From assembly GCA_022823775.1 (NCBI GenBank), contig JAJEHI010000076.1:1-34199 (forward strand): 34,199 nucleotides of DNA, in the 5' to 3' direction. The notes beneath the pieces are model-generated. The model ran no database searches and had not been told where the DNA came from. It saw only the letters and a list, made by a program, of their open reading frames with translations. Positions 1 through 8,514 of this stretch are shown in pieces; position 1 is the first letter of the stretch; the number at the start of each line of letters is the position of its first letter. The stretch comes from Defluviicoccus sp. GTDB lineage: Bacteria > Pseudomonadota > Alphaproteobacteria > MPNO01. A program made the translations under genes and the position numbers.

Positions 1-7
1 GCGTGGG

Positions 8-790
8 GTGAAAAACCCCCGATCACTCCTCGTGGACCAACCCGAACCCGCGGAAATCCGTCAAGCCAACGGGGTAAGAAAAATCTCAGCCCAGCCGGAG
101 CCCTTGCTCAGAAAGCGGTTCCAAACAGCGCACATGCCTCAGCAGGTACTCAGGCGCTACGACGTACTGTTCGCGGTCGACGAGGTGATCTGCGGTTTCG
201 GCAGGACCGGCAATTTCTGGGGCTCCCAGACCTTCGACCTCGAGCCCGATCTGCTGACGATGGCCAAGGCGCTGTCGTCCGGCTACCTGCCCATCGCCGC
301 GGTCCAGGTCAACGAGAAGGTTTACCGCGGCATCGCCGAGGGAACGCATGCCCGCGGCACGCTGGGCCACGGCTTCACCTATTCTGGCCATCCGGTGCCG
401 GCGGCGGTGGCGCTGGAAACGCTGGCGATCTACGACGAGATGGACCTGGTGGGACAGGTAGCCCGGACCGCGCCGCACTTGCAGAGAGGCGTTCGGGCGT
501 TCGCCGACCATCCCCTCGTCGGCGAGGTCGCCGGAATCGGGATGGTGGCGGTGATCGAGCTCGTGGCGGACAAAACGACGGGGCGGCTGTTCGATCCCGT
601 GGGGAAGGTCGGCTCCTATCTGATGGGGCGCGCCGAGGAACACGGGCTGATCGTCCGTGCGCTGGGCGACCGGGCCGCGTTTTCGCCGCCCCTGATCATC
701 GCCGAGGACGAGATCGGCGAGATGCTGGCGCGCTTCGGCCGCGCGCTGGACGACACCGCAAGCTGGGTCGCGGATCAGGGTCTGACCTGA
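8..790 (+). CDS. Class III (omega) aminotransferase, C-terminal part only; N-terminal half missing
   Basis: PLP-dependent fold-type I aminotransferase, probably transferring an amino group from an omega-amino acid or amine to pyruvate. The recognisable part begins near base 135. It has the cofactor-binding [11 protein letters not shown] stretch and the Schiff-base lysine in the segment [14 protein letters not shown], followed by a normal C-terminal domain ending at a TGA. Full-length family members have roughly 200 more residues in front, including the PLP-phosphate-binding part. The frame stays open to the left edge of the window, but residues encoded by bases 8 to about 130 do not resemble the family. 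The gene is therefore either interrupted (pseudogene) or the sequence is joined to foreign DNA there. An in-frame ATG lies at 134. The exact substrate cannot be called. Confidence 0.75.
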   Translation: MKNPRSLLVDQPEPAEIRQANGVRKISAQPEPLLRKRFQTAHMPQQVLRRYDVLFAVDEVICGFGRTGNFWGSQTFDLEPDLLTMAKALSSGYLPIAAVQVNEKVYRGIAEGTHARGTLGHGFTYSGHPVPAAVALETLAIYDEMDLVGQVARTAPHLQRGVRAFADHPLVGEVAGIGMVAVIELVADKTTGRLFDPVGKVGSYLMGRAEEHGLIVRALGDRAAFSPPLIIAEDEIGEMLARFGRALDDTASWVADQGLT

Positions 791-893
791 CGCGAGTCCG
801 CGGGGCGGCGCCCGAGTGCGTCGCAAAGACGCATTCACAGGCCGACGGGTGCGCCGTATTCTCCGGGGCGTGCCCTGTCCGGGTAGAAGGGTT

Positions 894-2105
894 ATGGACT
901 ACGAACGTTTCTTTTCCGACCGCCTCGCACAGCTGCGGAGCGACGGTCGCTACCGCGTGTTCGCGGATCTCGAACGCCATGCCGGGGATTTCCCGACGGC
1001 TTCCCATCACGCCGGCGGCAGGGTGGAGGAAGTCACCGTCTGGTGCAGCAACGATTATCTCGGCATGGGCCAGCATCCCCAGGTGGTTGCGGCGATGCAG
1101 GAGGCGCTGGACAAGGTGGGCGCGGGAGCCGGCGGGACGCGCAATATCTCGGGGACCAGCCACTACCACGTCCTGCTGGAAGAAGAGCTGGCCGACCTTC
1201 ACCGCGCCGAGGCGTCGCTCCTGTTCACGTCGGGCTATGTCGCGAACGAGGCGACGCTCGGCACGCTCGGCCAGACCATGCCGGGCTGCACGATCGTGTC
1301 GGACGCCCACAACCACGCATCGATGATCGCGGGCATCCGCTACAGCCGGGCGGACAAGAAGATTTTCCGCCATAACGACGTCGAGCATCTCGACCGGCTG
1401 CTCGGCGAATGCGACCCGGACGCTCCCAAGATCGTCGCCTTCGAATCGCTCTATTCGATGGACGGAGACTTCGCGCCGATCGGCGAGATATGCGATGTCG
1501 CCGGGAAGCACGGAGCGATGACCTATCTCGACGAGGTCCACGCGGTCGGGCTCTATGGCGAGCACGGCGCCGGCGTCGCCGAACGCGATGGGGTAATGGA
1601 GCGGATCGACATCGTGCAGGGAACGCTCGCCAAGGCTTTCGGTGTTGTCGGAGGATACGTCGCGGGCTCCTCCGCGATGGTGGATTACATCCGGAGCCAC
1701 GCCTCCGGCTTCATCTTCACGACATCGCTTCCGCCCGCGATCGCCGCGGGCGCGCGGACGAGCATCCGCCACGTCAAGACGGCGGGCGAGCTGCGCGAAC
1801 GCCATCAGGAACGCGCGCGGACGCTCAAGTTCCGGCTGCGGGCCGCGCGGCTGCCCCTGATGCCCTCGCCATCCCACATCGTGCCCGTCTTCGTGGGCGA
1901 TCCGGCGCGCTGCAAGCAGGTGACGGACTCGCTGATGGAGCGGCACGGGATCTACGTCCAGCCGATCAACTATCCCACCGTTCCGATGGGCACGGAGCGC
2001 CTCAGGCTCACGCCGACGCCGCTTCACGACGATGCCGCCATGGACCGGCTGGTCGCCGCGCTCCAGGATGTGTGGAGCCTGCTGGATCTCAAATTCGCGG
2101 CCTGA
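894..2105 (+). CDS. hemA: 5-aminolevulinate synthase
   Basis: Condenses glycine with succinyl-CoA to give 5-aminolevulinate, the first step of heme (and, where present, bacteriochlorophyll and cobalamin) synthesis by the Shemin route typical of Alphaproteobacteria. The 403-residue length is normal for the family. Visible features are the glycine-rich [13 protein letters not shown] segment near residues 77-88, [10 protein letters not shown] with the pyridine-nitrogen-binding Asp213, and the PLP lysine Lys247 in [12 protein letters not shown]. The ATG at 894 was chosen because an AGAAGG ribosome site lies just upstream (885-890) and it gives the usual N-terminus. The sequence is intact. It follows the damaged aminotransferase gene by about 100 bases. 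Confidence 0.95.
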   Translation: MDYERFFSDRLAQLRSDGRYRVFADLERHAGDFPTASHHAGGRVEEVTVWCSNDYLGMGQHPQVVAAMQEALDKVGAGAGGTRNISGTSHYHVLLEEELADLHRAEASLLFTSGYVANEATLGTLGQTMPGCTIVSDAHNHASMIAGIRYSRADKKIFRHNDVEHLDRLLGECDPDAPKIVAFESLYSMDGDFAPIGEICDVAGKHGAMTYLDEVHAVGLYGEHGAGVAERDGVMERIDIVQGTLAKAFGVVGGYVAGSSAMVDYIRSHASGFIFTTSLPPAIAAGARTSIRHVKTAGELRERHQERARTLKFRLRAARLPLMPSPSHIVPVFVGDPARCKQVTDSLMERHGIYVQPINYPTVPMGTERLRLTPTPLHDDAAMDRLVAALQDVWSLLDLKFAA

Positions 2106-2157
2106 TTCGCGCGTTGGATCGATGGCGCGGCCGGACTCATCGCGCTAGGCTTGCCCG

Positions 2158-2688
2158 ATGTTCAACGACAACTCGCTCCTGCCCAAGGAGGCCGTCAGGC
2201 TGGCGGCCCTCGGCATGGTGTGCGAACGACCGAAACGCTACGCCGAGCTCGCCAATGCCGTTCGCGACTTCACCAGCCGCATCGTCGGCCCGTCGCTGGA
2301 CCTATTGGGAAGTTCGATCGAGCTGTTGAAGACCGAGGGGCTGATCGCCGGAGAAACCTCCGCGGAGGACTCGCCCCTACGGATAACCGAGGCCGGCCGC
2401 GCCCATCTTCACGACCTGCTGAAGAGCGCGGTGCGCGCGCCCAACTGCGATGTCGCCAGACTCGGGTTCGCGCTGAAGATTCGCTTCCTCCACCGTTTGT
2501 CGGCGGAGGAACAGCGAACCCAGACCGACAGCATGATCGAGACCTGCGAGGCGGAAATCGCCCGGCTCCGAGCGCTCGAGGATTCCGACCCGACGGACCC
2601 CGGCCACTTCGCCGGCTGGCTCCGTCACGACATCGATCTCGTCCGCTCCCGCAGGGACTGGCTGGAATCGTTGCGCGTGGAACTCTAG
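2158..2688 (+). CDS. PadR-like winged-helix transcriptional regulator
   Basis: A 176-residue protein with the layout of PadR family repressors: an N-terminal winged helix-turn-helix (about residues 8-80, in which LAALGMVCERPKRYAEL, a recognition-helix region and ITEAGR in the wing can be read), followed by an alpha-helical C-terminal half rich in charged residues, as in the Vir_act_alpha_C dimerisation domain. It starts 52 bases after the hemA stop with only a weak AGG ribosome site. It may control its own expression or that of neighbouring genes, but no operator was recognised. The family call rests on pattern similarity, not on a diagnostic residue. Confidence 0.6.
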   Translation: MFNDNSLLPKEAVRLAALGMVCERPKRYAELANAVRDFTSRIVGPSLDLLGSSIELLKTEGLIAGETSAEDSPLRITEAGRAHLHDLLKSAVRAPNCDVARLGFALKIRFLHRLSAEEQRTQTDSMIETCEAEIARLRALEDSDPTDPGHFAGWLRHDIDLVRSRRDWLESLRVEL

Positions 2689-2796
2689 CCCGGATTTCTC
2701 ACCGGTGTCATGGCCTGCGCGGCGCTGTCCGGCCGACAGGGCAGGAGAGCCGCGCGGCGCGATGCGGGGACATCGGGCTAGCGGGGAACCGGCCGA

Positions 2797-3546
2797 TCAG
2801 AGGAGGTGCTGGCCGCCGGTGACGAAGACCTCCGTCCCCGTCACGTAGCCGAACTCCTCGTCGCACATTCGGTGAACGATGGCGGCCACCTCGTCCGCGC
2901 TGCCCATCCGATTGAGCGGGATACGCGGGATCAGAGCCTCGTACTCCGGACCCACCATCTCCGTCTCGATCTCGCCCGGCGCCACCGCGTTGACGCGCAC
3001 GCCGAGCTCGGCGAACTCGACCGCGAGCTCCCGCGTCAACGCCGACAGCGCCGCCTTCGAGGTCGCGTAGGCGGAGCCCGCGAACGGGTGTCTCGCGTGC
3101 CCGGCGATCGAGGTGATGTTGACGATGGTTCCCCTGCCCCGGCTCAGCGCGCCGGCGAAGCCGCGCGCGAGCAGAAGAGGCGCGAACAGGTTCAGGTTGA
3201 ACACGTCGCGCCAGCCGCCGATGTCTCCGTTCAGGCAGCCGAGACGTTCCTTGTAGTCGGTCTTGGGCGAGACGGCGGCGTTGTTGACCAGGGCGTGGAG
3301 TGCGCCGTCGCCGATATGTTCGTTCGCCGCGTCCACGAAACGGCGCAGGCTGTCCGGGTCCGCGAGATCCGTCGGGATATGGTGGGACCAGTTGGGATCG
3401 CGCTTGCAAGCCTCCGGCACCTCGTCGCGCGAGCAGGTGAGAATGCGCCACCCTGCCTCGCTGAAGCGCTTGACGGTCGCGTGGCCGATCCCCCGGCTGG
3501 CGCCGGTCAGAATCATCGAGCGGTGCGAGGCGGCGGCATCCGGCAT
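2797..3546 (-). CDS. SDR family NAD(P)-dependent oxidoreductase
   Basis: Classical short-chain dehydrogenase/reductase of 249 residues. It carries the Rossmann motif TGASRGIG (14-21), the NNA motif (88-90), catalytic Ser146 in NITSIAG, Tyr160 and Lys164 in YATSK, and the usual C-terminal GTEVFVTGG segment. It should reduce or oxidise a carbonyl/hydroxyl substrate in the cytoplasm; the substrate cannot be deduced. Only 3 bases separate it from the stop of the universal stress protein gene upstream on the same strand, so the two are almost certainly co-transcribed. Confidence 0.9.
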   Translation of the reverse strand: MPDAAASHRSMILTGASRGIGHATVKRFSEAGWRILTCSRDEVPEACKRDPNWSHHIPTDLADPDSLRRFVDAANEHIGDGALHALVNNAAVSPKTDYKERLGCLNGDIGGWRDVFNLNLFAPLLLARGFAGALSRGRGTIVNITSIAGHARHPFAGSAYATSKAALSALTRELAVEFAELGVRVNAVAPGEIETEMVGPEYEALIPRIPLNRMGSADEVAAIVHRMCDEEFGYVTGTEVFVTGGQHLL

Positions 3547-3549
3547 GGT

Positions 3550-4416
3550 TCAGTGCGACAGCAGGACGGGAATCTTCGCGTGCGCCAGGATGTGCCGGGT
3601 TCTGCCGCCGAGGATGAGCTGGCGCAGCCGGCTCTGCGAATACGCGCCCTTGATCAGCAGATCCGCGCCGGCTTCGGCGGACTGTTCGAGAAAGGCGGCC
3701 CCGAGCTCGCTGGCCGCCGCCTCGAAACTCTGGATCTCGCAGGCGACCCCGTGCCAGGCGAGACGATGCCGGAGGTCGTCGGCGTCGATCGGGGAGACCT
3801 GCGCCGCCTTGGCGGACAGAACCGTCACCTTCTCGGCCTTTTCCAGCAACGGGATCGCGTCGGCGATCGCGCGCGCCGCCTCCGGACTTCCTTCCCAGGC
3901 GATGGCGATCGACTTGCCGAAACTGTCTCCCGCCACGGGCGGCGCCACGAGAATCGGACGTCCGGTGTCGAGCAGCGCCGCTTCGAGCGTGATCGGCGAG
4001 GGCAGCGCGGCGTCCTTGACCGGCCGGCCGACCGCGACGATGTCGTAGACGCGTCCTCTTGTCGCGACCACCTCGTCCTCTCGTCCGACGATGGACTGCC
4101 ACGAAATCGAAACCCCCGATCCTTTCTTCGGCTCGTCGGCGACGCGGAGTCCGTTGTCGGCCGCGAACTTGTCGAACATTTCCCGGGAGCGGGTCTCGCG
4201 CTCGCCGCCTTCGCGCTCGGTGACGTCCATGATCTCCTCGATCATGGAGCCATCCATCCCCTCGCCCGTATAGGGAACGAGGCCGCGCGGGTCCGGGCGC
4301 ACGTGAAGCACGTCGATATGGGCTTCGAAGGCCCGCGCCAGGTAAAGCGAGGTCTGCAGGATCGAAAGGCCGATTTCCGGCGCGCCGATCGGAGCGAGAA
4401 CCGTCCTGTACCGCAT
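3550..4416 (-). CDS. Tandem-domain universal stress protein (UspA family)
   Basis: A 288-residue cytoplasmic protein made of two Usp-like halves. The first starts with the typical beta-strand RTVLAPIGAPEIGLSIL and includes YDIVAVGRPV. The second starts near residue 165 (KSIAIAWEGSPEAARA) and ends with ADLLIKGAYSQSRLRQLILGG followed by TRHILAHAKIPVLLSH. This end matches the Usp C-terminal pattern in which glycines contact nucleotide. Tandem Usp proteins are associated with stress survival, but the exact role is unknown. It is the first gene of a two-gene unit with the SDR oxidoreductase. Confidence 0.85.
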   Translation of the reverse strand: MRYRTVLAPIGAPEIGLSILQTSLYLARAFEAHIDVLHVRPDPRGLVPYTGEGMDGSMIEEIMDVTEREGGERETRSREMFDKFAADNGLRVADEPKKGSGVSISWQSIVGREDEVVATRGRVYDIVAVGRPVKDAALPSPITLEAALLDTGRPILVAPPVAGDSFGKSIAIAWEGSPEAARAIADAIPLLEKAEKVTVLSAKAAQVSPIDADDLRHRLAWHGVACEIQSFEAAASELGAAFLEQSAEAGADLLIKGAYSQSRLRQLILGGRTRHILAHAKIPVLLSH

Positions 4417-4513
4417 CGACTACCTCGTGTTTCCCGGCCACAGGTTCCGCAAGCCCTTATATCGGAGCCTGCCCGATCCCGATAGCGGCAAATTCTCCGT
4501 GCCGCCGTCCCGG

Positions 4514-5104
4514 TCAGGGGAACAGCTGCGTCATCTTCCACTCATCCCGCCCGTCCCGCCGGTACAGCTTGCGCTCGTGAAGGCGGAACGGCCGGTCGCG
4601 CCAGAATTCGATCAACTCCGGCAAGACGCGGTAGCCGGTCCAGTGCGGCGGGCGCGGAACGGTGCCGAGGCCGAACCTGGCGGTGAACCGGGCGACCCGC
4701 TTCTGCAACTCGAAGGCGCCGCCCATGGGACGCGACTGGTCGGATGCCCAGGCGCCGATCTGGCTGCCCCGGGGGCGGGTGGCGAAATAGGCATCCGCCT
4801 CTTCGTCCGACACCCGCTCGGCCGTGCCGTCGATCCGCACCTGACGGCGGAGCGACTTCCAGTGGAACACCAGGGCCGCGCGGCGGGTCTCGTCCAGCTC
4901 GATCCCCTTGCGGCTCTCGACGTTGGTGTAGAACACGAAACCTGCGGAATCGGCGCCCTTGAGAAGCACCATCCTGGCGGAGGGCGTGCCGTCCGCCGCC
5001 ACTGTCGCGAGGGTCATTGCCGTCGGTTCGTCGGGCTCGGCCGCCTCGGCCTCCGCGAGCCAGGCATTGAACAGGACGATCGGATCCTCGACCTGGGCGG
5101 GCAC
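4514..5104 (-). CDS. pdxH: Pyridoxamine 5'-phosphate oxidase
   Basis: FMN-dependent enzyme that oxidises pyridoxine or pyridoxamine 5'-phosphate to pyridoxal 5'-phosphate, completing vitamin B6 synthesis and salvage. The 196-residue protein has the family's FMN-binding ARMVLLKG and [12 protein letters not shown] segments, [15 protein letters not shown], and the C-terminal signature [13 protein letters not shown] with LYRRD. The chosen start is a GTG at 5104, preceded by AGAGGGG at suitable spacing; it gives the short N-terminus usual in alphaproteobacterial homologues. It is divergent from the lipoprotein gene that starts at 5215. Confidence 0.95.
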   Translation of the reverse strand: MPAQVEDPIVLFNAWLAEAEAAEPDEPTAMTLATVAADGTPSARMVLLKGADSAGFVFYTNVESRKGIELDETRRAALVFHWKSLRRQVRIDGTAERVSDEEADAYFATRPRGSQIGAWASDQSRPMGGAFELQKRVARFTARFGLGTVPRPPHWTGYRVLPELIEFWRDRPFRLHERKLYRRDGRDEWKMTQLFP

Positions 5105-5214
5105 GCGAACCCCTCTTGTAGAGAATCCGAAACTAGCCGATATAGGAGCGGCAAGGCAACGGACCGTCCGTCGCGCGCGAGGCGGCGCGGACCCGGTGGG
5201 AAGAGGAACGAAGA

Positions 5215-5682
5215 ATGGACATTGTCAAGGGCACGGTAGCGGCAGTCGCCATCATTGGGCTCCTCGGCTGCAGCGGGGGCGAAAAGGAAAGGGCCGGCAC
5301 CATGATCGGCGCGGGGCTGGGCGCTCTCGCCGGCGCCCATGTCGGCAAGGGCAAGGGAAAGCTCATCGCCGTCGCGGTCGGCACCCTGGCCGGAGCGGCG
5401 CTGGGCGGCGAGGTCGGCAAATCGCTCGACCGCGCGGACCGGCTCGCGATGCAGCGCTCTACCCAGACCGCGCTGGAGAAAAACAAGACGGGCAGCGCGA
5501 GCACCTGGCGCAACCCCGATTCGGGGAACGAGGGGACGGTGAAACCGACCCGGACATACCGGACCCAATCCGGACAGTATTGCCGCGAGTACCAGCAGAC
5601 GATCACCGTCGGGGGCAAGACCGAAACGGGATACGGACGCGCCTGCCGTCAGCCCGACGGGTCCTGGCGAATCGTCAGCTGA
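5215..5682 (+). CDS. Glycine-zipper outer-membrane lipoprotein (17 kDa surface antigen-like)
   Basis: A 155-residue predicted lipoprotein. The N-terminus is a short signal peptide ending in lipobox LLGC, so Cys19 should be lipidated. Residues about 28-70 form a glycine zipper ([17 protein letters not shown] and a second similar stretch) of the kind seen in rickettsial 17 kDa antigen and SlyB/RT0821-type proteins, likely embedded in or lying along the outer membrane. The C-terminal part has the conserved [13 protein letters not shown] and [15 protein letters not shown] pattern typical of this group. The function is structural or unknown. An inverted repeat and a terminator-like hairpin follow the gene. 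Confidence 0.8.
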   Translation: MDIVKGTVAAVAIIGLLGCSGGEKERAGTMIGAGLGALAGAHVGKGKGKLIAVAVGTLAGAALGGEVGKSLDRADRLAMQRSTQTALEKNKTGSASTWRNPDSGNEGTVKPTRTYRTQSGQYCREYQQTITVGGKTETGYGRACRQPDGSWRIVS

Positions 5683-5693
5683 GGACCACGATA

Positions 5694-5720
5694 CCGCCTT
5701 CGCGCGCGCCGCGAAGGCGG
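5694..5720 (+). repeat. Perfect 11-bp inverted repeat just after the lipoprotein gene
   Basis: Arms at 5694-5704 and 5710-5720 are perfect reverse complements with a 5-base loop. There is no T-run after it, so it is not a canonical intrinsic terminator, but its position 11 bases beyond a stop codon suggests transcript 3'-end formation or stabilisation. Confidence 0.6.
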
Positions 5721-5726
5721 AGGCGG

Positions 5727-5755
5727 TTGGACGGGCAGACGGCTTGGTGTAGCAT
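5727..5755 (+). promoter_or_regulatory. Weak candidate sigma-70-type promoter for fabI-aroC
   Basis: TTGGAC at 5727-5732 and TAGCAT at 5750-5755 are separated by 17 bases. Each box matches the consensus only partly. If it is used, the transcript would start near the base of the terminator-like hairpin at 5761. Confidence 0.3.
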
Positions 5756-5760
5756 GCCGT

Positions 5761-5785
5761 ACCCCCACCGCCGCGGGGGTTTTTT
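5761..5785 (+). terminator. Rho-independent terminator-like hairpin directly upstream of fabI
   Basis: The arms ACCCCC (5761-5766) and GGGGGT (5775-5780) enclose an 8-base loop and are followed by a run of T to 5785. This is a textbook intrinsic terminator for the lipoprotein transcript. It ends only 28 bases before the fabI ATG, so it either lies in the fabI leader or fabI is transcribed from a promoter overlapping it. Confidence 0.75.
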
Positions 5786-5813
5786 GTATCGAGACTTGCC
5801 GAGCGAGGGTTGA

Positions 5814-6629
5814 ATGTCCCGGTCCGAGCGCCTGCTGGACGGCAAAAAGGGGCTGATCATGGGGGTCGCCAACGAGCGTTCGATCGCCTGGGGAATCGCT
5901 CGCTCGGCCGCGTCCCACGGCGCCGATCTTGCCTTCACCTACCAGAACGACGCGCTGGCCAAGCGGGTGGGTCCTCTTGCCGAATCGGCCGGCTCTTCGT
6001 TTCTCCTGCAATGCGACGCCGCCGACCCGGACAGTCTCGACGATGTCTTCTCCGCGCTGGAGCAACGGTGGAGCACGCTCGATTTCGTCGTCCACGCGAT
6101 CGCTTTCTCGGACAAGGGGGAGTTGAAGGGTCGCTACGTCGATACCTCGCCCGAGAATTTCGCGATGACGATGAACGTCTCCTGCTATTCCTTCACCGCG
6201 GTCTGCCAGCGGGCCTCCCGGCTGATGCCGGAGGGCGGGAGCCTGCTCACCCTCACCTACGCGGGCGCGGAGCGGGTGATGCCCCACTACAACGTGATGG
6301 GCGTCGCCAAGGCCGCGTTGGAGGCGAGCGTGCGCTACCTCGCGGCCGATTTCGGCAACGACAGCATCCGGGTGAACGCGATATCCGCCGGACCGATCAA
6401 GACCCTCGCCGCGTCGGGCATCGGCGATTTCCGCTATATCCTCAAGTGGAACGAGCTCAACGCGCCGCTCAAGAGAAACGTGACGATCGACGATGTGGGC
6501 GGAGCCGGAGTCTATCTCCTGTCCGATCTTTCGAGCGGGGTGACCGGCGAGGTTCACCATGTCGATTGCGGCTACCATGTCGTCGGGATGAAGGCCGCGG
6601 ACGCCCCCGACATCGCGACCGTGACCTAA
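5814..6629 (+). CDS. fabI: Enoyl-[acyl-carrier-protein] reductase (NADH), FabI type
   Basis: Reduces trans-2-enoyl-ACP to acyl-ACP in the last step of each round of type II fatty acid elongation. The 271-residue protein has the FabI variant of the cofactor motif (GVANERSIAWGIA, about 17-29). The catalytic residues Tyr149, Tyr159 and Lys166, in YAGAERVMPHYNVMGVAK, have the same spacing as E. coli Tyr146/Tyr156/Lys163. A GCGAGGG ribosome site precedes the ATG at 5814. It is followed by aroC after 24 bases, a pairing often seen in Alphaproteobacteria, and the two are probably one transcript. Confidence 0.95.
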   Translation: MSRSERLLDGKKGLIMGVANERSIAWGIARSAASHGADLAFTYQNDALAKRVGPLAESAGSSFLLQCDAADPDSLDDVFSALEQRWSTLDFVVHAIAFSDKGELKGRYVDTSPENFAMTMNVSCYSFTAVCQRASRLMPEGGSLLTLTYAGAERVMPHYNVMGVAKAALEASVRYLAADFGNDSIRVNAISAGPIKTLAASGIGDFRYILKWNELNAPLKRNVTIDDVGGAGVYLLSDLSSGVTGEVHHVDCGYHVVGMKAADAPDIATVT

Positions 6630-6653
6630 GGGCCGTGCCGTCGGCTTCGATCG

Positions 6654-7724
6654 ATGTCTTTCAACACGCAGGGACGGATATTCCGCTTCACCACCTGGGG
6701 TGAAAGCCACGGGCCGGCGATCGGCTGCATCGTGGACGGGACGCCGCCCGGGATCGCGCTCGCCGAGGCGGATATCCAGGTCTGGCTCGACAAGCGGCGG
6801 CCCGGGCAAAGCCGTTTCGTCACCCAGCGGCGGGAACCCGATGCGGTCGAAATCCTCTCGGGCGTGTTCGAAGGGCGGACCACGGGAACGCCGATCTCCC
6901 TCCTCATCCGCAACCGGGATGTACGGTCGAAGGACTATACGGACATCAAGGACAAGTTCCGCCCGGGACACGCCGATTTCACCTATCTGCGGAAGTACGG
7001 CCGGCGCGACTATCGGGGCGGCGGCCGTTCCTCGGCGCGTGAGACCGCCTGCCGTGTCGCCGCCGGCGCCATCGCGCGCAAGGTGCTGGGCCGCAGGGTG
7101 CGGATCCGGGGCGCCATGGTCCAGATGGGCGACCGTGCGATCGACCGGTCGAACTGGGACTGGAAGACCGTCGACAAGAACCCGTTCTGGTGCCCTGACG
7201 AGGAAGCCGCGGAAAGCTGGTCGGAGTATCTCGATTCGGTCCGCACCGCCGGCTCCTCGGTGGGCGCGGTGATCGAGGTAACGGCGAGCGGCGTCAGACC
7301 CGGGCTGGGGGCGCCGATCTACGGCAAGCTCGATGCCGACCTCGCGGCGGCGATGATGGGCATCAACGCGGTCAAGGGAGTCGAAATCGGCGCCGGGTTC
7401 GACGCGGCCGCGCTCAGCGGCGAGGAAAACGCCGACGAAATGCGGATGCGGCGCGGCAAGCCTGTATTCCTGTCCAACAACGCGGGCGGCATTCTGGGCG
7501 GTATCTCGACCGGGCAGGACATCGTGGTCCGTTTCGCCGTCAAACCGACGAGTTCCATACTCTCGCCCAGGCGAACGGTGACGGTCGACGGGAACAACAC
7601 GGAGATTTCCACACGCGGCCGGCACGACCCCTGCGTCGGCATCCGCGCGGTCCCGGTCGGCGAAGCGACGATGGCCTGCGTGCTGGCAGACCACCTGCTC
7701 CACCACCGCGCGCAGTGCGGCTGA
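6654..7724 (+). CDS. aroC: Chorismate synthase
   Basis: Converts 5-enolpyruvylshikimate 3-phosphate to chorismate, the last shared step to aromatic amino acids, folate and ubiquinone; it needs reduced FMN. The 356-residue length is normal. Family signatures are visible: [14 protein letters not shown] (residues 16-29, with the catalytic His), [28 protein letters not shown], and near the C-terminus the glycine-rich [13 protein letters not shown] and [16 protein letters not shown]. It lies 24 bases after fabI on the same strand. It converges on the tlyA gene, whose stop is about 20 bases downstream. Confidence 0.97.
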   Translation: MSFNTQGRIFRFTTWGESHGPAIGCIVDGTPPGIALAEADIQVWLDKRRPGQSRFVTQRREPDAVEILSGVFEGRTTGTPISLLIRNRDVRSKDYTDIKDKFRPGHADFTYLRKYGRRDYRGGGRSSARETACRVAAGAIARKVLGRRVRIRGAMVQMGDRAIDRSNWDWKTVDKNPFWCPDEEAAESWSEYLDSVRTAGSSVGAVIEVTASGVRPGLGAPIYGKLDADLAAAMMGINAVKGVEIGAGFDAAALSGEENADEMRMRRGKPVFLSNNAGGILGGISTGQDIVVRFAVKPTSSILSPRRTVTVDGNNTEISTRGRHDPCVGIRAVPVGEATMACVLADHLLHHRAQCG

Positions 7725-7743
7725 GGCGGGGCGGCCGCCGCCT

Positions 7744-8514
7744 CTACCCCCGTTCGCCGGCGATCAGGTATTCGCGGTTGCCGCCGGCGCCCTCGATGGG
7801 GCTTTCCACGATGCCGAGCACGCGCCAGCCGTCCTGCCGCGCAAGCCAGGCGGAAACCCGTTCGCACGCCGCGGCCCGCGCGGCCGCATTCCTGACGATT
7901 CCTCCTTTCCCGACCTCGTCCCGGCCGACCTCGAACTGGGGCTTGATCAGCGCGACGAGCCGGGCGCCCGGACCGGTCAACGAGAGCGGCGCCGGCAACA
8001 CGGTCTCGAGCCCGATGAAGCTCGCGTCGCAGGTGACGATATCGACGGGTTCCGAAACATGCGCCGGACCGATATAGCGCGCGTTCAACCGGTCCAGCAC
8101 GACCACGCGGGGGTCCTGGCTCAGCCGCCAGAGAAGCTGTCCGCGCCCGACATCCACCGCATAGACCCTGGCCGCGCCGTGCGCCAGCAGGACATCGGTG
8201 AAACCGCCGGTCGAAGCGCCGACGTCGAGCGCGGCCGCGCCGGTCGCGTCGATGTCGAAATGGCGCAGCGCATGATCGAGCTTGAAACCGCCCCGCGATG
8301 CCCAGAGACTCTCGGCGCCTCTCAGTTCGAGGTCCAGGTCGGATCGAACGGAATGGCCGGGTTTGTCGAGCCGCTTGTCGCCGGACCAAATCCGGCCCGC
8401 GCGGATGAGTGCCTGGGCCTGCGTCCGACTCTCGGCCAGGCCGCGCGCCTCGACGAGCGCGTCGAGCCGGCTCTTGTCAGGCGCGCCCGGCTTCCGCCGT
8501 GACGGTCTCGCCAC
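7744..8514 (-). CDS. tlyA: TlyA family rRNA 2'-O-methyltransferase / haemolysin A-like
   Basis: Predicted SAM-dependent RNA methyltransferase. TlyA proteins methylate cytidine 2'-OH in rRNA; the older name haemolysin reflects heterologous activity. The 256-residue protein has an N-terminal S4 RNA-binding domain (about 15-70, [19 protein letters not shown]), then an FtsJ-like Rossmann domain. The SAM motif is [16 protein letters not shown] (95-110), with [10 protein letters not shown] and the acidic CDASFIGLE further on. The start overlaps the 3' end of dxs by 38 bases, indicating translational coupling in a dxs-tlyA transcript. Confidence 0.9.
   Translation of the reverse strand: MARPSRRKPGAPDKSRLDALVEARGLAESRTQAQALIRAGRIWSGDKRLDKPGHSVRSDLDLELRGAESLWASRGGFKLDHALRHFDIDATGAAALDVGASTGGFTDVLLAHGAARVYAVDVGRGQLLWRLSQDPRVVVLDRLNARYIGPAHVSEPVDIVTCDASFIGLETVLPAPLSLTGPGARLVALIKPQFEVGRDEVGKGGIVRNAAARAAACERVSAWLARQDGWRVLGIVESPIEGAGGNREYLIAGERG

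Noticed and set aside
2686-2796. Terminator between the convergent PadR-like and SDR genes
   Set aside because: Short inverted repeats exist (an 8-base CTAGCCCG pair far apart and a small CTGTC/GACAG stem) but no stable stem followed by a T-run on either strand.
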